From Chrysochromulina tobinii (lineage: Eukaryota; Haptophyta; Prymnesiales; Chrysochromulinaceae), in contig JWZX01003132.1 in assembly GCA_001275005.1 (NCBI GenBank), positions 1 to 37,243 of the forward strand: a stretch of 37,243 bases of DNA. Direction: 5' to 3'. The position numbers and the translations under genes were made by a program. Below are positions 18,058 through 28,300 of the stretch, piece after piece. Within the stretch, counting starts at the first letter, position 1, and every line of letters starts with the position of its first letter. Below the pieces are notes generated by a model. It was not told the DNA's origin and ran no database searches. It saw nothing but the letters and a program-made list of their open reading frames with translations.

Positions 18058-18333
18058 TCAGCTCTGTTTTTTGTCGACGGCCGGCGAACGCTGCGTACGC
18101 TGCAAATCGTTGATGCGGGCGCCATATTGGCGCCATGAGAGAATGATGAGCATTCCGAGAATGGGCAGCAGGCACAGCAGCATGATGCACAGCTTGATCT
18201 GCGTGTTCACCTTGGAGGCCGACTCGAGGGGAAGTTCACCCTCGAGCTTGAGCAGCTCATCGACGATCTCGTCATCGTCGTCGTCGACGAAGACGATGCC
18301 GCCGGATGCTGTCGGGAACGCGGGGTCTGTCAT
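18058..18333 (-). CDS. Small single-pass membrane protein (91 aa), unknown
   Basis: One frame from ATG 18333 to TGA 18058. The N-terminus is acidic (FVDDDDDEIVDELLKLEGELP). A strong transmembrane helix spans about residues 48-68 (KLCIMLLCLLPILGMLIILSW). The short C-terminal tail is basic and polar (RQYGARINDLQRTQRSP). It lacks a signal peptide, so it would be a tail-anchored or type II/III small membrane protein. The organised acidic-TM-basic layout, an in-frame start and GC3 similar to neighbours support a gene. The acidic segment resembles a helical cytosolic binding region. No family is recognised; an upstream exon is possible. Confidence 0.5.
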   Translation of the reverse strand: MTDPAFPTASGGIVFVDDDDDEIVDELLKLEGELPLESASKVNTQIKLCIMLLCLLPILGMLIILSWRQYGARINDLQRTQRSPAVDKKQS

Positions 18334-18700
18334 GCACTAGCAGACGATTGTGTGCCGTCGTCGCGGCTGCGGGCGACGGCGGCGACCCGTTCGGGTCCCA
18401 CGAGAGTGAAAACCCAGGGATTCGGCGTGTGAATGAATGATTGAAGTCAAGTCATGTCAGCTCAGATTTCTGCTTTCTCGGTTGTTTTCGCCACGTTGAG
18501 TTCTGCTTTCTCGAAGAAGTGCCACGACGGCGGATCGCCTTGGCTCAAACGGCCCAGAAGAGGTGCGCCTTGGCCTTGACTAGGTCGATGCCGACTCTTC
18601 CGTGACCAGAGTGGCGCCTGGGAGGAGTGGCAGCCTGCTCTTGCCTGCCAGCCTGCACCACTGAGCCTGTTCCTCTCGTCCTTTCCTGAGCAGGATAGCC
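18334..18700. promoter_or_regulatory. Divergent intergenic region, small membrane protein / UNC119
   Basis: 367 bp between divergent ATGs. It contains two copies of TTCTGCTTTCTCG about 30 bp apart (near 18469 and 18501). These could be regulatory, but nothing shows this directly. Confidence 0.4.
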
Positions 18701-19916
18701 ATGGCCGCGGAGATGACTGACGAGGAGTGGGTTGGCCGCTGGGGCCTGCAGCGCGGAGCTACGGTGGGTGTGGATGACCATCTGACGATGATGCTGGCTG
18801 AGGATGAGTCGGGCACTCCCATTCTCATCCCGCCGCCCCCCGATACCGTGCTCACGTACAACGAGCCGACGCCAGGTGCGCCAGCAGCTCCGCGCACGAC
18901 CAAGTGGCCTGCGCTCGCTCTTGCGTGTATGTGTCGACCGCAACCGCACCTGCGGCATCATTAGCCTACGAGGCAGCCGACACGCAGTCGGCCGGCACGC
19001 ACCCACAGCCAGCCACATGCCGGAGCCACTTGCATCGCGCACGCTAAGCAGCCGTGTGTCATGTGCTCGGTTCCGCAGGCTACTGCTGCCCGCTGACCGC
19101 GAACACATACGGCATCGACTTCGAGCGATTCCACATCCGGGACATGAGCGAGCAGGACAACCTGAGTGGAGGCGCGATCCTCTTCGAGGAATGTGCCAGC
19201 CACGCGAACGCCATGAGCCATCGCCATCGCTACCGCGGCGGCTGACATGACGCCTCACCCCCGAGTGCCTCTGCAGGTGGCCAAGGATCCAAAGATGCCC
19301 AAGATCGACAACTCGATGATCCCTCCGGAGATGGAGGATCAGGTGCGGTGCATCTGCTATGACTTCGGCGACGCTTTTTTGGATTTGACCACGATCGGCA
19401 CGACGCTGACGTTCTCGATTGGCGACAACGAGGTGCCCGGCTTCCGCATGATCGAGCGCCACTACTTCCGTGATCAGCTGATTAAGAGCTTCGACTTCGA
19501 GTTTGGATTCGGCATCCCGAACTCGACGAACACGTGCGCGCCTGGCGCTCGAACCGCGAGGCGCCGTGCCGGTGCTCCTCAGCCCTATAGTCCTCTCGGC
19601 CGCTCTAGCAGCGCCTCTCGGCATCTCTAGCAGCGCCTCTCGGCCGCTCTAGCAGCGCCTCTCGGCCGCTCTAGCAGCACCTCTCGGCCGCTCTAGCAGC
19701 GCCTCGTTCTAGCCCCTCCGCTGACCAGGTGCTGCGTGCCCGCGACGAAACTCTCTCGGCAGGTGGGAGGCCATCTACGAGATGCCCGAGCTCGATGCGG
19801 AGACCAAGCAGGCGATGATTGACAACCCGTGGGAGACGCAGTCCGACTCATTCTATTACGTGGGTGACCAAATGGTTCTTCACAACAAGGCCAAATACGC
19901 GTACACTCGCAAATAA
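18701..19916 (+). CDS. UNC119: UNC119 lipid-binding trafficking protein (four exons)
   Basis: Exons are 18701-18875, 19079-19188, 19277-19533 and 19763-19916, giving 231 aa. Introns 1 (GTGCGC...CGCAG, phase 1) and 3 (GTGCGC...GGCAG, phase 2) are canonical. Intron 2 would be GA-AG (see findings). The spliced protein carries the PDE6-delta/UNC119 immunoglobulin-like beta-sandwich: [93 protein letters not shown] and YAYTRK at the end. MIERHYFR-(D/N)-QL-(I/L)-KSFDF-x-FGF is diagnostic for UNC119 rather than PDE6D. UNC119 holds N-myristoylated proteins in its cavity and releases them when ARL3-GTP binds, delivering them to the cilium. The ATG context GCCATGG at 18701 is strong. Confidence 0.93.
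19592..19701 (+). repeat. 22-bp minisatellite in UNC119 intron 3
   Basis: Five copies of CCTCTCGGCCGCTCTAGCAGCG (19592, 19614, 19636, 19658, 19680) with at most two changes each lie wholly inside the intron. Confidence 0.97.
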
Positions 19917-20542
19917 GTGCCCCTCGCAGCAGCCCACCCTAGGAAAGTGAGGCATGCGACGTGCCCGTTGGCTCCCGCAGAGGAAATTGCCCGCGGGTGG
20001 CTGACCGCTCACGCCCTCACATCGATGCGATGTCGGCCTGAGACATGCGATGCGAGAGCGCGCGAGGGGTTCCTATGTCTCACAGGACACAGGAAGAGAA
20101 CCACACGGGGGCACACTGTCGCGAGGATAAGGATAAAGGAACCGAAGAGGATACGGCTTCTTCAAGGGGGCTGCTGCACATTTAAGAGCGCATGTGAGGA
20201 ACCGAACCATATGTTTCGGTCCGAGGGTGTACGGTGTGGTGATATAAAGTCCGAAGAGCGAAGTAGTCGACGGCTTGCGGCGTGGGTTGTACATGTACCG
20301 CGTAGTGTAACGAGTGTGCAATTCACACATCACAGGTCCCGGAAACACACGGCCCACACGCGACACGGGCTCAGAGAGAGTCTACGCACGTCGTCCCCGT
20401 CGGTGCTGACGCTCACGCTGGCGACACACAGGAGGACTCACAGGAGCGCAGCGCGCCGCACCGCCGCTGGTGTCCTACCCGGCGCGCACTGGCGGCACTG
20501 CGCTCCTCTCAGTGTTCCTTCGCTTGTGCTCCACAGTTGTGC
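19917..20542. other. Convergent 3' region, UNC119 / glycosyltransferase
   Basis: 626 bp between convergent stops. Open frames here lack family resemblance and run into the antisense of the glycosyltransferase. No RNA gene or repeat is recognised. Confidence 0.4.
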
Positions 20543-22872
20543 TCACGCGGCGGGCACGTCGCAGCTGAAGCGCAGCGGCCCAATTGATGGCGCGCGCTGC
20601 AACCAAGGGTCGATGAAGGTCACGTTCCTCTCAAAGGCCGCCACAGCCGCCGCGCGCACCTCCGGGGGCATGCCATTTCGCAGACCCTCCAAGTGCAGCA
20701 GCACGGGCGTCTTGCCTGAGTGAGGGTCCCACTGCTGCTCAAGCCCCCAGGCGGCCTCAAACACCACCTTCGCGGGCCCGTTGTAGTGCATCGCCACGGG
20801 TATCTGCGCGCCCCTGCGCAGCCTGCCGTCGGTGCCCAGTGTGAACTTCTGCACGCCCAGACGGTCTCGGTCACTTCCAGCGTGGAAGACATTCACGAAG
20901 AGCGTGTTTGAGCGATCGAGTGCCAATGGAGGAAGCGCACGAGCACGTTCTTGAGGAAGGGGAGCTGGAGTCCGTTTCCGGAGCAAAAAGGGGCGGCCTG
21001 CAGCTCGCCGAGCTCGTGTTTCAGGAACGAGATCCCCTCGTGCTTGGGCGTGCTGGCTGTGCTGCGTCGCGCCGCTCGAATGACAGCCAGGGCTGCAGCG
21101 GCGCGCGCCATCGTGCAGAAAGGTGAAGCAGCCTTGCCCTTTGCTCTCGTACTGGATGCCCTCGTTGCACGAGGCGGCCATCTCCTGCGCCACGTAGATG
21201 CCTGCATACTTTGTCTGGTCGTTCTCGGTGTACGCGGCTGGGATGGGATCCGCGTTCGTGTCGAGCGAGCCCCAAAAGTGATAGTGCCGCAGCAGCGTCT
21301 CGATCTTCTCGCCGCGGCGCAAGCCGGTCATCGACTCGAGCAGCTGCTTCGCGTCGCCGATGTGGCCCATCCACATGCCCGAGTTGAGGTGCTCGTGTGG
21401 TCCGCTCGTGCGATCAGTTGGGCGCTGGGGGTAGAGCTCCTTGAGCTCGAGAGGGTAAGAGTCAGCCTCCGCCGAGAAGACGAGCGGAGGCGCGCGGCCA
21501 CGAGCGCCGCCCGCCTGCGCGGCCACCTTGGCGTACGCGTGCCGAAACTCGGCGTACCCGCCCTGGAAGATGACGTCGTGGTCGGTGAAGAGTACGAGCG
21601 CGTCGTCCGGGTACTGGCAGCGGCGAAGGTACTCAAGTGGCAAGACGAGCTTCGCACCCAAGTGGTAGGTCCATGGCTTCTTGTGGCCCACAGTCCACGA
21701 GGGCGCATCCCAGCCGAGTACCGTCGGCTGCAGACCGTGCAGCAGCGCGGACTCAAGGTAGTGGCACAGGAACTGGTTGGGCCGGTCGGACACCAGCAGT
21801 ACCAGCGTGTTCTGCACCAGAGGCGCGCAGTGGGGCGCCAGTGCGTCGCGCGCCTTCGCCTCCGCACTCCCGGGCAGCCATGGATCCGATGGTAGAGTCT
21901 GCACCGGCATCTGGTGGACGTACTTTTCGCAGTCGAGGCGAGCCCAGCGCACGCGCAGCAGCGGGCTCATGCTGCGCCCACCACGGCGAAGCTCGCCCTC
22001 GTGCGCACTTAGGATGGCGTTGCACGTGGGCTCCGCGAAATGTTTCCAACACACCTCGCTCCACCCGGCACCGCCCTGGCGCACCAACCGCGCCGCGTCT
22101 TCTGGGTCCGAGCACGGCGCGAAGCACGCTGCACGCCGCGCGGCCCACTTGCGCCCGTCAGCCAGCAGCGCCGCGAGAGGCACAGTCTCCAGGCTGAGTT
22201 TGGTCGAGTCGAGCTTGGCGGCGGCATGCCACTTGCCCGCGAGCGGGCTGTTTCCGTGCCCGCGGATGATGTCCTCCATGCGGTAGTTGATGTACGCCCC
22301 GCGCACGTGTGCCTTGAGATACGCGGCCGTTGGGCTTTTCGCCACGCGTGCATCGCCCAGGTCGAAGACGTTGCCGTCGGGAAGCTCGAACTTGAACCAG
22401 GTCTCCTTATCGTACGTGAGCGACGACACCTCGGCGCGCACCACCCATGCATCATCGCTCGGCGGCGGAACGAGCCGCAGGAAGCGCCCAGTGAGCACGT
22501 GCTGCAGCTGCACCCAACCGTTCTTTTGCGGCACCACCCGCCACGCGAGGCGCGCGAGAGGGACTGTGCCCTCTATGCGGAAGCGCCGGCGCACCGCTGC
22601 ATACACGACGCCCTTCTCGCGCGGCGCCAGGTACTTGTCGTTCGCGTCGAAGCGCAACAACACAAAGTGCTCCGTGCATGCCTCCGGATGGGCTGCCGTG
22701 CAGCTCGAGTCGCGAAGCCGCGCCACGTCGTCGGACTCGGTGCAGCCGGATGACGCGTTTCCGGCTGGTGCATTCTGAGCCACCCGCGGATCTGCTGCCG
22801 CAGCATTTGTAGGTCCGGCTACCACCGATTCGGCCGTGGCAGCAACAGCAGCGATCGCAGGAGCAAGAGCAG

Positions 22873-22928
<56 letters not shown>

Positions 22929-23296
22929 TCTGGACGGCCCCGCCCTCGTCCACGACCGCGGCCGCGGCGAAGGCGCATCACCTGTGCTCCTGATAGTGGC
23001 AACGACGTCGGCGTTGCGTCGCGCAGTGCGCGCTGATTCGGACGAGATCGCCAGGTGCGCGAGCCGCGAACGGCGTCCGAAGGCAGGTCTGGTGATTTGA
23101 AGACGAAACTTGAAGTCTTGAGCCGCTTCTTGACCACGACTGGCGGTGAGGCAGCACGCGGCGTCGATTGAGCGGCAGCGGCTGGTTCGGTGCCACCCGG
23201 CACTATCAAAGGGACTATGGCTGAGGACGCCACGAAGAGCACGCTGAGGAGGCCTACCGCGTATAGCACCGGCGCGCATGTAAGGTCGGCGCGCAT
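20543..23296 (-). CDS. Type II membrane glycosyltransferase, PLOD-type GT domain with beta-trefoil-like region
   Basis: About 917 codons, reading 23296 to 20543. A signal anchor occupies residues 9-34 (LYAVGLLSVLFVASSAIVPL). A basic, low-complexity stem follows, with a poly-Ala run near 124-142 from a CAG/CTG repeat. A Cys- and aromatic-containing block near 205-330 (HFVLLRFDANDKYLAP, WVQLQHVLTGRFLRL, FKFELPDGNVFDLG) resembles a fascin/trefoil fold (inference). The glycosyltransferase near 495-730 has NTLVLLVSDRPNQFLCHYLE, LVLFTDHDVIFQGG with a DHD metal motif, LVFSAEADSYP, EHLNSGMWMGH and ENDQTKYAGIYV, the order seen in procollagen galactosyl/glucosyltransferase domains of PLOD enzymes. No dioxygenase domain follows. 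Between about 21115 and 20900 the better coding frame is shifted by one (see findings), so the tail is uncertain. Golgi/ER lumenal location and the acceptor are inferred. Confidence 0.82.
22866..22927. repeat. CAG/CTG trinucleotide repeat (poly-Ala in the glycosyltransferase stem)
   Basis: Roughly 18 consecutive GCA/GCN units on the plus strand, read as Ala codons on the minus strand. The run is pure enough to be length-variable. Confidence 0.95.
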
Positions 23297-23513
23297 GAAT
23301 GCGAAGTTTTAGATTTTCGCGCGAAGTTTGCAGCGCCGAACTCGCTCAGCGGATCCAACCCCTCGCTCAGCGAGATCCAACCCCTCACCACCCCCGTAAT
23401 TCTCCGTTTTCTCAGCTGTTCACGATCGAAGCTGCCGAGAACACTCCGAGAACCTGTGCGGCGTCCAACGAACGTGAGTGAGGTTGTAGCGACCTCGCCA
23501 ACCGCCGCCGGCC
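23297..23513. promoter_or_regulatory. Divergent promoter region, glycosyltransferase / ankyrin gene
   Basis: 217 bp between divergent starts. A 15-bp near-duplicate (ATCCAACCCCTC with flanks) occurs at about 23353 and 23376. Promoter role is inferred from position. Confidence 0.4.
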
Positions 23514-24812
23514 ATGGCGTTCAGAGAGATGGCCCAGAACCAATCGCGTCACCGGCTCGCCAAGGTCGAGGTCGAGAAGAAGGGACCAGCGGCCTCGCTG
23601 CGTGACAAGAAGTTGCTTGTCGGCGTCGCGGGCCGGATGGGCAAGCTGCACACGCTATTCGCTGCGCAGAAGGCGACGGTGGCGCCCGAGCACGAGACGT
23701 TCTCGGTCGTACACGGCTTCGGAGAGGATGTCGAAGTGGACGTCTACGGTACAGAAACGAGGCACCCAAGCAAGGATGCACTCAAGCTTGCCGAGCTCAT
23801 CTACCTCGCCAGTCTCTCAGGCGACGTGGATGGCCTCAGCGCGGCTCTCTCGCCAATCATCGCGCAGGCAGAGGCGGCCGAGGCGGCCAAGGTGGCGGCC
23901 GATGAGGCGGCCCGGGCGGCTGAGGCCGCGGCAGCCGCGGCCCAGGCCGCAGCAGAGGCCGCCGCCGCCAAGGGCAAGAAGGGCGCGCCGCCGCCGCCGC
24001 CGCCTGCGGAAAGTGTGCCGCCGATCGCCGTCGAGGTGCCCCCTATGCCGGATTGGCGGGTGGTCGACGTGCGCGGCCTCGAGCCACTCGCTCTCGCTTG
24101 CGCACGCGGGCACGCGGAGGCCGCGAAAATGCTGCTCAAGGCGCGCGCTTCCGTTGACGCCGCCGCGCACTCGTGTGGTCGCACTGCACTGCACCGCGCT
24201 GTCGAGGGAGGGCACCTGGCGACCGTGATGACGCTGCTCGACGGCAAGGCCGACCCCACACTGGGCGCACGCAACGGCGTCTGTGCGCTGCAGGCCGCAG
24301 CGGCGCGAGGCCACCTGGAGATCGTCAGCTTGCTGCTCTCGCTTACAGTACCAGTGCCGCCGTCTACTCTGGAGGAGATCGCGGCTGCCGAAGCCTCGGC
24401 CGCCGCTGCAGCCAAGGGTGCCAAGGGTGCCCCCCCTCCAGAGCCACCGCCGCCGCCGCCACCGCCGAAGAAAGTGTGCCGCGTCGACCAGCCCGACCAC
24501 AGCGGCTTGACTCCGCTCATGGTGGCGGCGAAGGGTGGCTACTCGACCGTGCTGAAGGCTTTGCTGGATGGAGGCGCTGACCCAAGCGTAACGGACATCA
24601 ACGGCTGGGGCGCCGTGCATCACGCGTGCCGCTCGGGCCACCGTGAAGTGGCGCTCAGCCTCGCGCGCGCAGGCGCCGATGTGGGCCCCACCAAGGGCGG
24701 ACGCAAACTGGCGAGCTTGGACGCTCGAATAGCTGCCGATGTGGAGGCGCTCCTCGCCTCCTCACCCCCCGTCGCAGCCCGCACGCAGCGGCCGATGACG
24801 GCCCCGCCGTGA
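23514..24812 (+). CDS. Ankyrin-repeat protein (432 aa)
   Basis: Single exon; ATG in GCCATGG context. Residues 1-110 are a unique N-terminal region (DKKLLVGVAGRMGKLHTLFAAQ, then VVHGFGEDVEVDVYGTETRHPS) of no known family, followed by a long Ala/Glu helix and a PPPPPP spacer. Ankyrin repeats begin near residue 185: LEPLALACARGHAEAAKMLLKA, TALHRAVEGGHLATVMTLLDGKADP, CALQAAAARGHLEIVSLLL. After a second Ala-rich helix and Pro spacer there are two more: LTPLMVAAKGGYSTVLKALLDGGADP and AVHHACRSGHREVALSLARAGADV. It is presumably a scaffold or adaptor; the partner is unknown. It shares the organisation helix-KGKKGAPPPPPP twice, so the ankyrin block was probably split by insertion of a duplicated linker. 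Confidence 0.88.
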   Translation: MAFREMAQNQSRHRLAKVEVEKKGPAASLRDKKLLVGVAGRMGKLHTLFAAQKATVAPEHETFSVVHGFGEDVEVDVYGTETRHPSKDALKLAELIYLASLSGDVDGLSAALSPIIAQAEAAEAAKVAADEAARAAEAAAAAAQAAAEAAAAKGKKGAPPPPPPAESVPPIAVEVPPMPDWRVVDVRGLEPLALACARGHAEAAKMLLKARASVDAAAHSCGRTALHRAVEGGHLATVMTLLDGKADPTLGARNGVCALQAAAARGHLEIVSLLLSLTVPVPPSTLEEIAAAEASAAAAAKGAKGAPPPEPPPPPPPPKKVCRVDQPDHSGLTPLMVAAKGGYSTVLKALLDGGADPSVTDINGWGAVHHACRSGHREVALSLARAGADVGPTKGGRKLASLDARIAADVEALLASSPPVAARTQRPMTAPP

Positions 24813-25310
24813 GTCGCGCCGAGAGAGGGCTCCCGACGGTTCAGTTCGAGACCCGCGGGCAGTGGTAGCTGGCGCGTCCGTGTCAAGCATGGTGGGTCTG
24901 TTGACTACTGTAGGAAGTGACGCTCGTCTCCACCGTTATGTACATATCGGTGCCGACCGATGCATCGCGTCCTCGGCGGTACGTGCTTGGGTGCTGGTCG
25001 GATGTGAGAGGTCGTGTCTTGAAAGAGGTAACCTCTTCCGAAAGATGAGAGATGTCGTCCTTGCACCTTGGCCTTCGAGTTCCATCGACAGTCCGGACTC
25101 CGGTCACAGTTCACCGCACGGCTGCGCTCGCACGGATCGAACGTGTAGCTTGTGTGAGTCCACGCAATAATGTCGTGTAGCTCGTGTGGGCTCCCACCGC
25201 CCAAGCAGCACACAGAAGCTCGCTCCGTAACCGAACAATTGCATGCAATAAGGGAAAGTTGACGGTTTCGTCGCCGGTCTCTGTCGTTTTGAGGCGTCCT
25301 CTGCGAAAGC
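24813..25310. other. Intergenic, ankyrin 3' end to coiled-coil gene 5' region
   Basis: No gene is supported over 498 bp. A short hairpin (AGAGGTAACCTCT, near 25024-25036) is visible. Other content is unremarkable. Confidence 0.4.
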
Positions 25311-28300
25311 ATGGATCGCAGCCACCGCGGCGTGCTCACCACGGGCTTCGAGCACGGGCGCCACACAACGATTGAGGTAGGGTCCCTCCCACCGACGCGC
25401 CAGCCGGGGACCCGGTACGTAAATCGGCAACCTCCTGACTCCGACGTGGTGGTGAGTCAGAGCGCGGGACGGCCCGCGTGGGAAGCGGAGGAAGCCACGT
25501 CCTACACGTCCGGCCACTCGCGACCGCCGTCAACACGCGGCCGCACGACAATCGCGCTCACCTCTTCGACGGCTACAACAAAGCCTTCCTTTCTGGTCCC
25601 GGACACGCACATGTATTCACCTTACCTAGCGTCGGTGAAGCAGAGCCGCCCTGGAAGCTCCGCGAGCCTCCGTGGCGCAGGCACGCCGATCTTCGTAGCT
25701 GGCATGCCTGGCCAGTTCATCCCATCGAGCCTGAGCCTGCCCAATCTCGTCGAGCCTCCTCCTCCGCCTCAGCCGAGTGCGGATGCGGCGAATGTGCAAA
25801 AGGCCATGGAGATGGCCACCGAGGCGCAGGCCTTTGCCAACGAGCTCGCCGTGGCACTGGAGGTGAGCAAGAAGGAGCTCGAGACCGCCAAGCTGCGCGA
25901 GGCCAAGCTGCTGCAGCAGTTCGAGCTCGAGCGCACCGAATGGCGCGAGATGACCCAGCACCTCAAGCAGACGCACGAGAAGGAGATGGGCAAGGTACGC
26001 GACGAGTGCGCCACGAGGCTCCAAGCGGCAGGCGTCCAGTTCGAGTACACACTCGAGGGGAAGCTAGTGCGGCTACGCGGCGCCCTCGAGGGCCAGCAGC
26101 AGCTCGCCGAGAAGAAAGGTACGCTTCCAGCCCCTCACCTTCTGCGCATGCATCCATGCATGCACATCATCACACGTCCATGACACCCTCCTATCCCATC
26201 ACAATACCACTAACACACACCTCGATGCCAGTGAGTGAATATCTGACTCTCTCTCCCTCTCTCACACTGACACCTTGCGCCTGCCGCCCCATCACGCGCC
26301 CTTCCTTTGAGCGCAGCTAAGGAAGAGCGCCTCGAGCTGCTGCGACGGCAGAGCATGCGCCGAGTGATGCACCGCGACCTGTCCGCCGGCTGGCAGGCCT
26401 GGAGCGAGCTGTACCAGGCGCGCAAGTACGCGATGGAGAGGCTGCGCACTTGCGCCAACCGGCTGCGTACGCCCGAGCTGTCGGACGCTCTGAGCCACTG
26501 GCTGGCCTCCATGGAGCGGGCCAGGCGCGACGCCGAGCTCAGGGAGATGATGATGCGCGAGGCGGCCGCGAAGGGGGCGAGCGCTGCTCTCGAATCCGAG
26601 CTGGCAGCCGTGCGCGCCGAGTACGATGCCAAGCTCGCGGCGATGGAGCACGCTCACAAGAAGGCCATGGAGCGGCAGCTCATCGAGCTCACCGGCAGCG
26701 CCGATCAGATTGCGGCACTGCGCAGCGAGCAATCGAAGGAAGAGCGCGTCGAGCTGCTCCGCCGTCAGAGCATGCGACGAGTGATGAACAGCGGCCTCTC
26801 ATCAGGCTGGGTCGCGTGGGTCGAAATGTGGGAGGCCAAGTCGTACGCGCTCAAGCGGCTCAAGGACGTTGGCAACAAGCTGCGCACGCCCGCCGTCTCA
26901 GACACCTTCAGTTACTGGTGCACCTCGCTTGCCCAGAAGCGCGCGAAGCTAGAGCGTGAGCGGCTCGAGCGCGAGGCTAATTCCCTCGAGGCCCAACTGC
27001 GCCGTGCGAGATTTGAGACGGGCCAGCTGCAGCTCGTGCGCGTGGCGCAGGAGGACGAGCTGCGCGCCCTGCGTAACGCGCTGGACAATATCAAAGCGCT
27101 CTCGACGGATTCGGAGACCGGCGAGCCCGCATTGCCCGCCCTGAAGGCACAGGTCGAGATGATGCGGACCCGCATGGCCGTGCTCACCGAGGAGGCGGCG
27201 ACGGCGAACCGGCTGCGCAAGGAGGCCGAGGAGGATGCGGCACGCCAGCAGGAGGATATGAAACGGTTGCTCGATAAGCTGCTGCGCGACCAGCGTCGCA
27301 AGTTTGAGGCGGACCTCGAGGAGCTCCACAAGCAGGTGAACGCGAAAGCGAAGAAGTCTGTGGCGGAGGAGAAGCAGGCGCGCGTCGAGCTGCTCCGCCG
27401 GCAGGTGGCACGACGCATGATGAGCGCAGGCCTCTCACGCGGCTGGCAGGCGTGGCTCGAGATGTACGAGGCTCGCACGTATGCTCTCTCACGGCTGCAG
27501 CAGGCGGCCGCCTTCCTCTCCAAGCCGGAGCTGGCCGCAAGCTTCTCGTTGTGGATGCGTGTGTGGTACGCGGGCGTGCAGAAGCGCATCCAGGCGCAAG
27601 CGGCCCTCAAGGACCTCGACTTGGTCAACGCGGCCAGCCGGTGCGTCGAGCTCCAGGCGCAGATGCAGCGCATGAAGCAGGAGGCGAATGAGCTCAAGGA
27701 CGAGCGCGACGCGCTCCGTCTGAAGCTGCATGCACTCGACGGCGGGCTGGCTGAGCTGGAGCGACAGCATGGGCAGCGGCTGGCAAAGGAGAAAGAGGAG
27801 CGGCTGGAGTTGATCCGTCGGCAGAGCGTGCGCCGTGTGCTCTACCGCGACCTCGGCCTCGGCTGGCAAGCGTGGCTGGAGCTCTACGAGGCGAGAAGGC
27901 ATGCGATGCATTGCCTGCGCACCGCGGCCAACCGACTGCGCGCGCCCGAGCTCGCCGACGCGTTCAGCGGCTGGGAGGATGTGTGGCGACGTGGCAAGAA
28001 CGAGGCGATCCTCGCGGCCGAGAAAGAGAAGGCGCGCAGGCTGCGGCTGGGCTCGGAGGAGATGTCGGCCGAGCTCGAGGCCGTCAAGGCGGACTACGAG
28101 CACAAGCTGGCGACGCTCGCGGAGCGATTCGCCCACGCCGAGCATCAGTTGAGCATGCTGCGTGGCTCCCAGTCCGAGCTCAAGACCGCAGCTGCGGAGC
28201 AGGAGCAGCACGAGCGCGCCGAGCGCGTCGAACTCTTAACGCGCCAGCTCGCACGCCGCATGAAGAACAGCGACCTCACGCAAGGGTGGGCGGCCTGGCA

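Noticed and set aside
18545-19624. 359-codon minus-strand frame
   Set aside because: It lies antisense to UNC119 exons and introns, is Arg/Ser-rich with poor codon use, and matches no family.
19917-20723. 268-codon plus-strand frame
   Set aside because: Runs through a convergent 3' region into the antisense of the glycosyltransferase; composition is not coding-like.
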